Positions 8,408 to 16,006 of a DNA stretch of 40,548 bases are shown here, piece after piece; position 1 is the first letter of the stretch; the number at the start of each line of letters is the position of its first letter. The notes under the pieces were generated by a model. That model was not told where the DNA came from and did no database searches. It was given only the letters and a program-made list of their open reading frames with translations. Source of the stretch: Pseudomonadota bacterium (GTDB lineage: Bacteria; Myxococcota_A; UBA796; GCA-2862545); assembly GCA_947505245.1 (NCBI GenBank), contig CANNIZ010000042.1:1-40548 (forward strand), in the 5' to 3' direction. Both the position numbers and the translations under genes were made by a program.

Positions 8408-8943
8408 CCTACGCGTGCCATGTCGAGGAGCGTCGCGTCCACCTGTCCGCGAACGGCGAGCACCTCGACCTCGCCGGGCATGTTCGCGCCGCGCATCTCC
8501 ATGCACATCTGGCGCGCCTGCAGGCGGACGACGAGCCCCTTCGGGGCGAGCTTGCCGACGAGCGCGTTCGCGACGTTGTCCGCGAGGTGCTCCTGGAGCG
8601 TGGGCCGCCGCGCGTAGTGTTGGATCACCCGCGCGACGCTGCCGAAGCCCGCGAGCGCACGATCGGGCTGGTACGCGACGCTCGCGTGGCCGAAGAACGG
8701 CACGAGGTGGTGCGCGCAGAACGCGTAGAACGGCATCGATCGCACCGCCACGGCCGTGGTCGGCGCGTCGGGGGGTGTGGTCACGGGCACGATCGTGAAC
8801 GAGTCGAGCAGCGGTTCGATCGGCCTCGGCGCGAACTCGCGGAACATCTCGGTGAACCGCGTCGCGGTGCCGGCCATGTCGGGGTCCTGGCCGAAGCCGA
8901 CCTCGTCGAGCCACGCCTGGAACAGTTCTTCGGCGCGTCCCAT
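8404..8943 (-). CDS. folE: GTP cyclohydrolase I
   Basis: 179 residues. It converts GTP to 7,8-dihydroneopterin triphosphate plus formate, the entry step to folate and other pterins. Family signatures are clear: FCAHHLVPFFG (zinc ligands Cys 76 and His 79; usually CEHHL), GFGSVARVI with ARRPTLQEHLADNVANAL, and the third zinc ligand Cys 147 in QMCMEMRG. The length is a little short of the usual 190-220 because the N-terminal helix region is reduced. A GGGAGGG Shine-Dalgarno lies just upstream of ATG 8943. It is the first gene of a three-gene overlapping set with the radical SAM and phosphoesterase genes, so its product may feed a dedicated pterin-type pathway instead of, or besides, folate. Only 26 bp separate it from the divergent B12 radical SAM gene. 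Confidence 0.95.
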   Translation of the reverse strand: MGRAEELFQAWLDEVGFGQDPDMAGTATRFTEMFREFAPRPIEPLLDSFTIVPVTTPPDAPTTAVAVRSMPFYAFCAHHLVPFFGHASVAYQPDRALAGFGSVARVIQHYARRPTLQEHLADNVANALVGKLAPKGLVVRLQARQMCMEMRGANMPGEVEVLAVRGQVDATLLDMARVG

Positions 8944-8969
8944 CGGCCCTCCCAGGGTAAGCTAACCGT

Positions 8970-10430
8970 ATGAAGGTGATGATCGCCTACCCGCCGTTCG
9001 AGAGCAGCAAGGGCAGCCCGATGCTCACTCAGAACCGGCAGTTCCAGTGGTTTCACGACCCGAGCTACCTGTACCCGTGTGTGCCGGCGTCGGCCGCGAC
9101 GCTGCTCGCGAGTGAAGGGCACGACGTCACCTGGGTTGACTGCATCGCCGAACGCAAGGACTGGGCACGGTTCCAGCGCATCGTGGAAGACAGCAAGCCC
9201 GACCTGATCGCGATGGAGACGAAGACGCCGGTGGTTCGTCAGCACCAGGCGATCGCGGCGCGGCTCAAGCAGATCGCTCCGCAGGCGAAGATCGTGCTGA
9301 TGGGTGACCACGTCACCGGCAAGCCCGAGGAGACGCTCGAGTGCTCTTCGATCGACTTCGCCCTGCTCGGCGGTGACTACGACTTCTCGCTGTCGCGGCT
9401 CGTGAAGCATCTGTCGACCGGCGCGGACCTCGGCAACGGATTCGTCGTTCGTAGCGACGATGGAACCATGGTGAACACGGGCCCGCCGACGAACGAGGGC
9501 GACCTCGAGACGCTGCCGTGGATGGACCGCGACCTCACGAACGCGCACCTTTACTTCGAGAAGTGGAAGCTCCGACTTCCTTTTCTATGGACCATGGCCG
9601 GCCGCGACTGCCCCTACGGGCGCTGCACGTTCTGCAGCTGGACGGTCACCTACCCGAAGTTCCGCACAGTCAGCCCGGAGCGGCTCGCAGCGGAGATGGC
9701 GTTTCTGGTCGAACGGCACGGCGCGCGCAACATCTTCGACGACACCGGCGCGCTGCCGTCAGGGAACTGGCTGCTCCGACTGTGCGACGAGATGATCGCG
9801 CGAAAGCTTCCCGAAAAGATCGTGTTCGACTGCAATTTCCGGTTCGACTACCTGACCTCGAAGAACGCGCCGAAGATGAAACAGGCCGGCTTTCGCAAGC
9901 TGATCGTCGGCATCGAGTCCGCTTCCGAGCGCACGATCGACGTGCTGGACAAGAGTCTCACGCGCGAGCGCATCCTCGAGGGCGCCCGCATCGCGAAGGA
10001 GGCGGGCCTCCAATTGCACCTCACGCTGATGGTCGGCTACCCGTGGGAGACGCGCGAGGACGCGTACGAGTCGCTCGCGTTCGCGAAACACCTGCTGCAT
10101 TCGGGGCTCGCGCACCACCTGCAGGCCACGGTCGTGATGCCGTACCCGGGCACGCCGCTGTTCGATCTTTGCGAGCGGAACGGGTGGATCCGGTTCAGCC
10201 CCGACGCCTACGAGCGCTACGACATGACCGAGCCCGCGTGCGTGCTGACGGACATGGACGAACAGGAGGTTGTGAAGCTCGCCGGGCAGTTCTACAAGCT
10301 CTACCTGCACCCGAAGTTCCTGATGCGGCAGCTCACTGAGCTTCGGTCGGTCGAGGACCTCGACTACATGGCCCGCGGCGCCCGCGCGATCTGGGGCCAC
10401 ATCAAGGACTTCGCCGCGATTCGCGCCTGA
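8970..10430 (+). CDS. B12-binding domain radical SAM protein (BchE/HpnJ-like class)
   Basis: 486 residues. The N-terminal half (about 1-150) has the Rossmann-like cobalamin-binding arrangement of this class, with LMGDHVTGKPEETL at about 110-123 where the class has a GxHVxxxPEE-type segment. The AdoMet cluster motif is CPYGRCTFC (Cys 214, 219, 222), spaced CX4CX2C rather than the standard CX3CX2C. The radical SAM barrel follows, with VGIESASERTI, the strand LHLTLMVGYPWET and MPYPGTPLFDLC. Relatives do methylations or ring rearrangements on lipids, tetrapyrroles or peptides; the substrate here cannot be told. It is divergent from folE with 26 bp between starts, so promoters must overlap or extend into coding sequence. 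Confidence 0.9.
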   Translation: MKVMIAYPPFESSKGSPMLTQNRQFQWFHDPSYLYPCVPASAATLLASEGHDVTWVDCIAERKDWARFQRIVEDSKPDLIAMETKTPVVRQHQAIAARLKQIAPQAKIVLMGDHVTGKPEETLECSSIDFALLGGDYDFSLSRLVKHLSTGADLGNGFVVRSDDGTMVNTGPPTNEGDLETLPWMDRDLTNAHLYFEKWKLRLPFLWTMAGRDCPYGRCTFCSWTVTYPKFRTVSPERLAAEMAFLVERHGARNIFDDTGALPSGNWLLRLCDEMIARKLPEKIVFDCNFRFDYLTSKNAPKMKQAGFRKLIVGIESASERTIDVLDKSLTRERILEGARIAKEAGLQLHLTLMVGYPWETREDAYESLAFAKHLLHSGLAHHLQATVVMPYPGTPLFDLCERNGWIRFSPDAYERYDMTEPACVLTDMDEQEVVKLAGQFYKLYLHPKFLMRQLTELRSVEDLDYMARGARAIWGHIKDFAAIRA

Positions 10431-10442
10431 GGTCGGGAGCCG

Positions 10443-10700
10443 TCAGGTCCCGTCGTCCAGGGCCTGTTCGAGCGCGGCCTGGAGTCGTGCGATGGCGTCG
10501 GACGGCAGGGCCTGCTCACGCAACCTCGCGACCACCGCGCCGTAGGCGCCCCCGAATCGCTCGCAGTTCGGGCAACCCACGACGTGGGCGACGAGCCGGT
10601 CTCGATCGTCGAGAGGCAACGCGCCGTCGACATAGTCCGGAAGCAGATCCATGACCTGGCGGCAAAACAGGCCGCCGACAAAGCGTTCAGGACTCGACAT
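10443..10700 (-). CDS. Zinc-finger anti-sigma factor
   Basis: 85 residues. It carries the zf-HC2/ZAS motif of anti-sigma factors: His 39-x3-Cys 43-x2-Cys 46 (HVVGCPNC), with Cys 13 in LFCRQVMDLLPDYVDGAL as the expected fourth zinc ligand. No membrane segment is present, so it should be a soluble cytoplasmic protein that holds the ECF sigma factor. Its start overlaps the end of the sigma gene by 14 bases, the usual arrangement for stoichiometric co-production. Soluble zinc anti-sigma factors of this type (RsrA is the known example) often respond to thiol oxidation; whether this one does is inference. Confidence 0.9.
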   Translation of the reverse strand: MSSPERFVGGLFCRQVMDLLPDYVDGALPLDDRDRLVAHVVGCPNCERFGGAYGAVVARLREQALPSDAIARLQAALEQALDDGT

Positions 10701-11259
10701 GGTGCGCCCCCGTCGTTCGCAATTCGGCCATCAGGTGCAGTCGGGCGCGGTGGAGCCTGCTTTTCAGGGCATCGACCGTGAGGTTCAGCTCCGCGGCCGC
10801 CTCCGGAGCCGTCAGGCCTTCGAGGTCGCGAAGCTCGATGACGACGCGATCGTGCTCGGAGAGGCGCGCGAGGCTGCGCCGCACGTTCGCGCTGTCTTGC
10901 ACGCTCTGGGCGGCTCGCTCGGGGTCTTGCCCCCCCCAACCGGCGGCGCCGCCGAGATCGTAGGAGTCCTCAAATTGGGTGGGCTCGCCGACGTGCAGTC
11001 GCCAGGTTCGAGCGGCCTGGTGCCGTGCGATGCCTCGCAGCCACGCCGTCAGCGGAGCCTCCCCGGCGTAGGAGCCCGCGCCGCGCCACACGGCGAGGAA
11101 CGTCTCCTGGACCACGTCCTCGGCCTTCGCATCGTCGGTCACGCGGTATCGCACGGCTCGCCACACGAGATCGCGGTGTTGGGTGACGAGCGAGCGAAAA
11201 GCCTCGCGGTCACCCGACGCGATCTGCGTCATCAGGCTTCGGTCATCTTCACGGGGCAT
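10687..11259 (-). CDS. ECF (group 4) RNA polymerase sigma factor
   Basis: 190 residues. Region 2 is seen in AFRSLVTQHRDLVWRAVRYR and DDAKAEDVVQETFLAVWR, region 4 in LSEHDRVVIELRDLEGLTAPEAAAEL followed by the recognition helix VDALKSRLHRAR. No extra C-terminal domain is present. Two starts are possible: ATG 11259, used here, or ATG 11232, which gives MTQIASGD and forms a TGATG stop-start overlap with the upstream DUF2892 gene. Neither has a strong ribosome site; the coupled start is attractive and would remove nine residues. The anti-sigma gene overlaps its 3' end. It probably directs its own operon, but I could not identify a convincing ECF promoter upstream. Confidence 0.93.
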   Translation of the reverse strand: MPREDDRSLMTQIASGDREAFRSLVTQHRDLVWRAVRYRVTDDAKAEDVVQETFLAVWRGAGSYAGEAPLTAWLRGIARHQAARTWRLHVGEPTQFEDSYDLGGAAGWGGQDPERAAQSVQDSANVRRSLARLSEHDRVVIELRDLEGLTAPEAAAELNLTVDALKSRLHRARLHLMAELRTTGAHHVES

Positions 11260-11456
11260 GTGGAGAACCCGAACAGGGTGTAGATCGGGCAGGTGCCGAG
11301 GGCGCCCGTCGCGAGCGGTACGAAGCCGATGAGGCCCACGAGGCCCCAGCCCGGCACGGGCCCAACGCCGAGCAGCGTGAGCAGCCCGAGCCCGAGTACC
11401 ACGCGGATGACGCGCTCGATGGGGTGTTCGTTGGTCTTGAGCAGGTTCGACAACAT
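11232..11456 (-). CDS. DUF2892 (YgaP-like) small membrane protein
   Basis: 74 residues with two hydrophobic helices (about 17-31 and 36-52) and the DUF2892 hallmarks: an N-terminal basic patch (IERVIRVVLG), a central glycine-rich hairpin, and TGALGTCPIYTLFG ending with STCP. YgaP-type proteins pair this membrane module with a rhodanese domain; here the membrane module stands alone. GGAGG (about 11461-11465) precedes ATG 11456. Its TGA overlaps an in-frame ATG of the sigma factor, so the two are probably co-translated. The two conserved Cys suggest thiol or sulfur chemistry near the membrane, which fits a redox-responsive sigma/anti-sigma unit, but this is inference. Confidence 0.85.
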   Translation of the reverse strand: MLSNLLKTNEHPIERVIRVVLGLGLLTLLGVGPVPGWGLVGLIGFVPLATGALGTCPIYTLFGFSTCPVKMTEA

Positions 11457-11538
11457 GGGACCTCCGGGGCGGATTGGATGTTCACGACCTGGAGTGCCCG
11501 GCGGGCAGGAAAAGGGTTCGAACTTTCTACGCCGGCGA

Positions 11539-12651
11539 TCAGTCGCGCTCCCAGTCGGGCTTGCCCTTTGGATCGGGCGCGGACGGGGGGACGATGTGGG
11601 CGGTGGAAGGCCCGTCGGAGAACGCCTCCGCGGTGCCCCGCCGCATCGTCGGGTGGGGCGTGACCATCCGTTCGGCGCCCTGCTCCATTGCGCGCTTCTG
11701 CTCCTCGGTCGCCGGTTCTGGAGGCAGAGGATTGAGGCGGACGAGGAATCCCTGGGACTTTCCGAACGGCTCGACGCGGGTGATGAGCGACGTCTCGGGG
11801 GCGCCGTCAGGGCCGATCGACAGCGCGTCTGCCAGCGAGTCGATGCCGCTGCCTGCGAGCACGTCCATGGCCTGGTCGTTGGCCGCGATTACGGCTCCAG
11901 ACCGGTCGACGGCGACACACGGCTCGGGGATCTGGTCGAGGAGATGCTGGAGCAGGGCGCGGTCGTTCGCCCGAAGCTGCGGATCTTCGTCTTCGTTGGA
12001 GGCGAGGCGGCGGTCCAACAGCTGGTTCAGGCGCGCGGCGATGATGCTGTATTCCGCGGGTCCTTCGATGCGGCGGCAGCGGCGATACGGATCGCCTTGA
12101 CTGGCCGAGATCAGCACCGCCTCGATCTCGGAGAGCGGGATCGCGACGCGCTGCGTGAAGCGGCGAATGATGATCGCGCTGGTCGCGAACGTGACGAGTC
12201 CGAGGATGGCCGCGGCCCACGCGCCGGCCGCTCCAAGCTGTCGTGCCTGGTGGTCGGCGAGGGCCATCTGGGCGCGGTTGAGGTCCGAGATGCGGTCGAG
12301 CGTGCCGGCCACCTTGTCGCGCGCGTCGCAGTCCCCGGCCATCGCCTTTCGCCAGTCCGGATCGAGGCTGTCGACCAGCGCGTCTTCGCCGGGGGCGCCC
12401 GCGCTGTTGTGGGCCTGGTCTTGGGCGATCTCGAAGCGCGACTCGGCCTCGGTGATCGAAAGCCCGCAGTCGCGCAGCGCGAAGCTCGCGTACATCTCCT
12501 CGACCGCGGCGGTCGAGCTGACGTCGTTCTCAAGGATCTGGGCGATGGCAGGCGCCATGCGAACGAGCAGACCGATGGTCGCGAGCGCGACGATGATCTG
12601 CACGGCGACGAGCGAGCCGACTCCGGCCCGGATCTCGCCGGCGGCTCTCAC
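11539..12651 (-). CDS. Membrane sensor: periplasmic domain, HAMP and PAS, no output domain
   Basis: 370 residues from GTG 12651, which overlaps the trkA stop as GTGA; sequence further upstream in this frame is antisense shadow of trkA. TM1 is about residues 11-31, a helical periplasmic region follows, TM2 is about 140-162, then a HAMP-like linker (about 163-215, RRFTQRVAIPLSEIEAVL) and a PAS-like domain (about 228-306, with IPEPCVAVDRSGAVIAANDQA). The last 65 residues are proline-rich and disordered-looking. No histidine kinase, GGDEF or MCP signalling domain follows, so any signal must be passed by protein contact. Position directly after trkH and trkA suggests sensing of potassium, turgor or membrane state, which is inference. 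Confidence 0.78.
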   Translation of the reverse strand: MRAAGEIRAGVGSLVAVQIIVALATIGLLVRMAPAIAQILENDVSSTAAVEEMYASFALRDCGLSITEAESRFEIAQDQAHNSAGAPGEDALVDSLDPDWRKAMAGDCDARDKVAGTLDRISDLNRAQMALADHQARQLGAAGAWAAAILGLVTFATSAIIIRRFTQRVAIPLSEIEAVLISASQGDPYRRCRRIEGPAEYSIIAARLNQLLDRRLASNEDEDPQLRANDRALLQHLLDQIPEPCVAVDRSGAVIAANDQAMDVLAGSGIDSLADALSIGPDGAPETSLITRVEPFGKSQGFLVRLNPLPPEPATEEQKRAMEQGAERMVTPHPTMRRGTAEAFSDGPSTAHIVPPSAPDPKGKPDWERD

Positions 12652-13316
12652 AAGCGCTCCAGGAGCTCGGTCACGGCCCCCGGCGGCGCCACGACGACGA
12701 GGATGTCTTCGGCCAGGAGCGGGTCGTCCGGCTTCGGGATCAACAGCTTGCCGCGCCCGTCGTGCGCGCGCCGAATCGCAACGACCGTCACGCCGAACCG
12801 CCGAGGCAGCTTCAGGTCGAGGAGGGATTGGCCGATCATCGCGGCAGGCGCACGCAATTCGGTGATCGCGAGGTCTTCTCCGAGCGGCGCTTCTTCGAGC
12901 ACGCCGCTGTACGCGAGTCGCGTCGCGAGGCGCTCGCCGAACGCGCGCTCGGGGTTCACGACCTCGTGGGCTCCGACGAGCTTCAGGATCCGCTCGTGGA
13001 GGTCGTCCGTCGCGCGCGCAACGACCTTCTTTGCGCCCATCTGCCGCAGGAGCGCGGTGGTGAGGATCGACCCCTCGCGCGACTCGTTGCCGATCGCGAC
13101 GACGCACACGTCGCGCCGCTCGGGGGCTGCCCGCTGCAGAGCTTCCTCGTCGAGCGCGTCGAACACCACGGCCTCTGCCGCGAAATCGGCCGCGACTTCC
13201 ACGAGGTTGGCGTCTTTGTCAACGGCGAGCACGTCGACGCCGCGATCCGCGAGGGCACGCACGAGCGACAAGCCGAATTGTCCGAGTCCGATGACGAGCG
13301 CCTGTTTTCGCAACAC
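12648..13316 (-). CDS. trkA: TrkA/KtrA potassium channel regulator (RCK domains)
   Basis: 222 residues, the normal size for a KtrA-type regulator. The N-terminal RCK Rossmann fold starts at once with GLGQFG (10-15) and the nucleotide-ribose acid in VLAVDKD (Asp 33). The C-terminal TrkA_C/RCK-C domain (about 140-222) includes LLDLKLPRRFGVTVVAIRR and the terminal DILVVVAPPGAVTELL. It forms a cytoplasmic ring that gates the TrkH/KtrB channel in response to bound nucleotides. It follows trkH by 42 bp and overlaps the sensor gene by four bases. Single-copy RCK length points to the Ktr-like arrangement rather than the double-length E. coli TrkA. Confidence 0.93.
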   Translation of the reverse strand: MLRKQALVIGLGQFGLSLVRALADRGVDVLAVDKDANLVEVAADFAAEAVVFDALDEEALQRAAPERRDVCVVAIGNESREGSILTTALLRQMGAKKVVARATDDLHERILKLVGAHEVVNPERAFGERLATRLAYSGVLEEAPLGEDLAITELRAPAAMIGQSLLDLKLPRRFGVTVVAIRRAHDGRGKLLIPKPDDPLLAEDILVVVAPPGAVTELLERL

Positions 13317-13358
13317 ATCTCCTGATCCGCCGACTTCCTGTCGGCAACACAGATTCGG

Positions 13359-15425
13359 CTAACCGACGGCTACTTTCTCTTCTGGGAGGACCCACTTCGG
13401 TTCGCGCCGCCGCTCGGTGAGGAGCAGGAACAGCGTGATTGGACCGACGCGACCAGCGAACATGCACGCCATGATGATGATCTTGCCGACTGAATCGAGC
13501 TGCGCGGTAGCGCCGAGCGAGAGCCCCACCGTGCCCAACGCCGAAACGACCTCGAACAGGCCAGCTTCGAACGAGATGTCCTGCGTCAGCTGAATCGCAA
13601 GCATGCCGACGAACGCCGAGAGCGAGCCCATCGTCATGATCGCCATCGCCTTGTAGATCGACTCGGACGAGACAGACCGGCCGAACGCGGTGACCTCGCT
13701 GCGTCCCCGAATCGTTGCGAGCACCGCGAGCGTCACGAGCGCGATCGTGGTGGTCTTGACGCCACCGGCGGTGGAGAACGGGCTTCCTCCAATGAACATC
13801 AGCAGCATCGTAAGGGTCATCGTCGCCGGGTGGACTTTTGCGTAGTCGATCGAGTTGAATCCAGCCGTTCGGGGCGTGGCTGCGGCGAAAAATGCGTTTG
13901 CGATTCGATCGATGATCGACATGTCGTGAAACGTGTGGTCCCACTCGAGCACGGCGAACGCGATCGTGGACACCGCGAGGAGACTGACCGTGACGACATA
14001 CACGAGCTTTGATTGCAGCGGGAGCAGGTTACGGGCGCGCAGGCGTCGCATCGCGACGAGCGCGGGTGTGCCGAGGCCGCCGAGGATGATCAGCCACGCG
14101 ACGACGACCAGCACGAGCGGGTCGTGCTGGTAGGTGATCATGTTGTCGGATTGCAGCGCGAAGCCGGCGTTGCAGAATGCGGCGACGGACGTGAACACGC
14201 CGCGCCACGCGGCCATCAACCAGGTGTCGCCCGACCACCGGAACAGGAGCGCGAGCGCGAGCGCGCCGATTCCCTCGATCGCAGCCGTGGTGGCGAGGAT
14301 GTTTCGGGTCGCGACGTACAGATCGCCTTCACCGTCGCTCGAGTCGGCGAGGATGTCGCGGATGGCGTTCTCCTGGCGCATGCCGAAGCGCTGCCCGAGC
14401 AACAGAAGGCCACCGGCGGAGAACGTCATGATCCCGAGGCCACCGACCTGCATCAGCACCAGAACGACGAATTGCCCGAACCACGTGAGGTCCTTTGGCG
14501 TGTCCAGAACGACAAGACCGGTGACGCAGGTCGCAGAGACGGACGTGAAGAACGCGTCGATCACCGCCACGCCGGGTTCGTGAGGCGAACACACGGGCAA
14601 CGCGAGCACGATCCCGCCGGCGAGGGCGATGCCGGCGAACGTCGTCACGAGCAGGCGAGCGGGATGCTCCGCGATTCCGGTCCAAAGTGACGACCCGGTT
14701 TGTCGGCGGACGCCGAGCAATACGAGCGCGACGAGCTGGTTGACGGCGAGCCAGGAGTACGCCTGGTCGGGCGACGGGCTTCGCAGGAAGGCGATGAGCA
14801 GCAATGGGACAAACGGAGCGTAGGTCCAGCGTTCCCGTGGCAAGGTGCGACGCCAGGACTGCAGGAACCAAAGGACGGTGAAATACAGCGCGACGCCGAA
14901 CGAGAACGCGATCGCCCCGCTCGCGATGGGGCCCTGCGCGAGGTGCGTGGCGCTGACGACGAACCAGGTGCCGAGGGCCATCAACGTGGACGTCTCGAGC
15001 GCCGCGCCCGGGACTGCGGGGTGCTCCGCAAGCTCGGTATCGGCGGCTTCGCTCGGCGCGCGTGTCCACCGGACGCGAATCCACACGGCGGCCGCGGAGA
15101 GTGCTACCAGGAACGCCCGAGCCGGGTCCTCGATCAGCCCCGGCAGCGCGACCAGGATGACCCCGAACAGGCCCAGGTACGCCATCGGGCGGGCAATGCC
15201 GGGGACGCGTGTGAACAGCGCCCCCGACAGGCTGATCAACGCGCCGCACGCGACGGCCGCGATGTCCCAGGACTGCCGAGTAATCGGGGAGACAAGCCAG
15301 GGGTCCAGCGACTGGGTAACGGCGACGGCGAGGCCGCCGAGGCCGAGCAACAGGCCGCGCGTCGCCTCGAAGGCTGCGATCGACTCAAGGTGGGCGCGTT
15401 GTCGCGTGGCGAGGGGGACGTGCAT
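13359..15425 (-). CDS. trkH: TrkH/KtrB potassium channel with extra N-terminal membrane region
   Basis: 688 residues, against about 450-490 for ordinary KtrB/TrkH. The channel occupies about residues 255-688 and shows the four selectivity-filter segments: SATCVTGL (about 297-304), FCNAGF, TPRTAGFNS and SALGTVGLS. Residues 1-250 add roughly seven hydrophobic helices not found in the standard family; they could form a separate membrane domain. The channel moves potassium across the inner membrane and would be gated by the adjacent TrkA. ATG 15425 is the farthest sensible start, and the hydrophobic helices begin near residue 20, so the extension is not an artefact of start choice. It ends with TAG 42 bp before trkA. 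Confidence 0.9.
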   Translation of the reverse strand: MHVPLATRQRAHLESIAAFEATRGLLLGLGGLAVAVTQSLDPWLVSPITRQSWDIAAVACGALISLSGALFTRVPGIARPMAYLGLFGVILVALPGLIEDPARAFLVALSAAAVWIRVRWTRAPSEAADTELAEHPAVPGAALETSTLMALGTWFVVSATHLAQGPIASGAIAFSFGVALYFTVLWFLQSWRRTLPRERWTYAPFVPLLLIAFLRSPSPDQAYSWLAVNQLVALVLLGVRRQTGSSLWTGIAEHPARLLVTTFAGIALAGGIVLALPVCSPHEPGVAVIDAFFTSVSATCVTGLVVLDTPKDLTWFGQFVVLVLMQVGGLGIMTFSAGGLLLLGQRFGMRQENAIRDILADSSDGEGDLYVATRNILATTAAIEGIGALALALLFRWSGDTWLMAAWRGVFTSVAAFCNAGFALQSDNMITYQHDPLVLVVVAWLIILGGLGTPALVAMRRLRARNLLPLQSKLVYVVTVSLLAVSTIAFAVLEWDHTFHDMSIIDRIANAFFAAATPRTAGFNSIDYAKVHPATMTLTMLLMFIGGSPFSTAGGVKTTTIALVTLAVLATIRGRSEVTAFGRSVSSESIYKAMAIMTMGSLSAFVGMLAIQLTQDISFEAGLFEVVSALGTVGLSLGATAQLDSVGKIIIMACMFAGRVGPITLFLLLTERRREPKWVLPEEKVAVG

Positions 15426-15488
15426 TCCGGTCTGCCTATCGAGTTCCGCCGAGGAACACCCGCGCAGGCGGTGAGGCGCCGTCGTGGC

Positions 15489-15953
15489 TCACCAGACCCC
15501 TCGGAAACCCAGCAGCGCTCCGCCAGGAACGGGAACTGCGAACACCACCTTTGGCTTGACCGCCGCGTCGATTCCGAGGCCGATGGCGATGGCGGCGATT
15601 CCCGCGATCGGCACGTAGCGAAGGCTTCGGTAGGTGGTTGACGCCGACCTGTATTCCTGGGTGCGCTCGTCAACTTGTTGGGGCGATTGGGCGTCTGCGA
15701 GGCCCATCTCGGCCTGGTTCGTCTTGTGGTACGCGAGGATCGTCGCGACGCCACCTCCGACGGTAGCGACCGCGCCGGTACCGGCGACGATGCGCGCCGC
15801 GGTCTGAAGGGGTGGATGATCGTGCTTGGTCGCCGTGGCTGGGGCAACAGCCGTGGCCTCGTCCGGCGGCACCGGGGCCTCAGGGCTCGTGGCCTTCAGG
15901 GGGACGATCGGCTCGGCGGCGAGCGTCAGAGAAACGGCGAGGAGAGCGTACAT
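15489..15953 (-). CDS. Small exported protein with two C-terminal hydrophobic segments
   Basis: 154 residues from ATG 15953. This start gives a classic signal peptide (MYALLAVSLTLAA, cleavage near residue 13); the farther ATG at 15980 would add nine polar residues ahead of it. A proline/alanine/threonine-rich stretch follows, then a glycine-rich hydrophobic segment (ARIVAGTGAVATVGGGVATIL), a polar stretch with SPQQVDERTQEYRSA, and a second hydrophobic segment (YVPIAGIAAIAIGLGIDAAV). I do not recognise a family. It lies 63 bp upstream of trkH on the same strand and may be co-transcribed. It is divergent from the CPBP protease gene, with 53 bp between the two starts. Confidence 0.6.
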   Translation of the reverse strand: MYALLAVSLTLAAEPIVPLKATSPEAPVPPDEATAVAPATATKHDHPPLQTAARIVAGTGAVATVGGGVATILAYHKTNQAEMGLADAQSPQQVDERTQEYRSASTTYRSLRYVPIAGIAAIAIGLGIDAAVKPKVVFAVPVPGGALLGFRGVW

Positions 15954-16006
15954 CGAAGGCAACCTATCGCAGGCATGCACCAGGGTCGACGGGTTACCGC
16001 GAGGCC

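Noticed and set aside
11457..11538. Possible ECF promoter upstream of the DUF2892 gene (GAACC ... GTCGT on the minus strand)
   Set aside because: The two elements are about 26 bp apart, too far for the usual 15-17 bp spacing. Only a short TGCCCG/CGGGCA hairpin is clear there.
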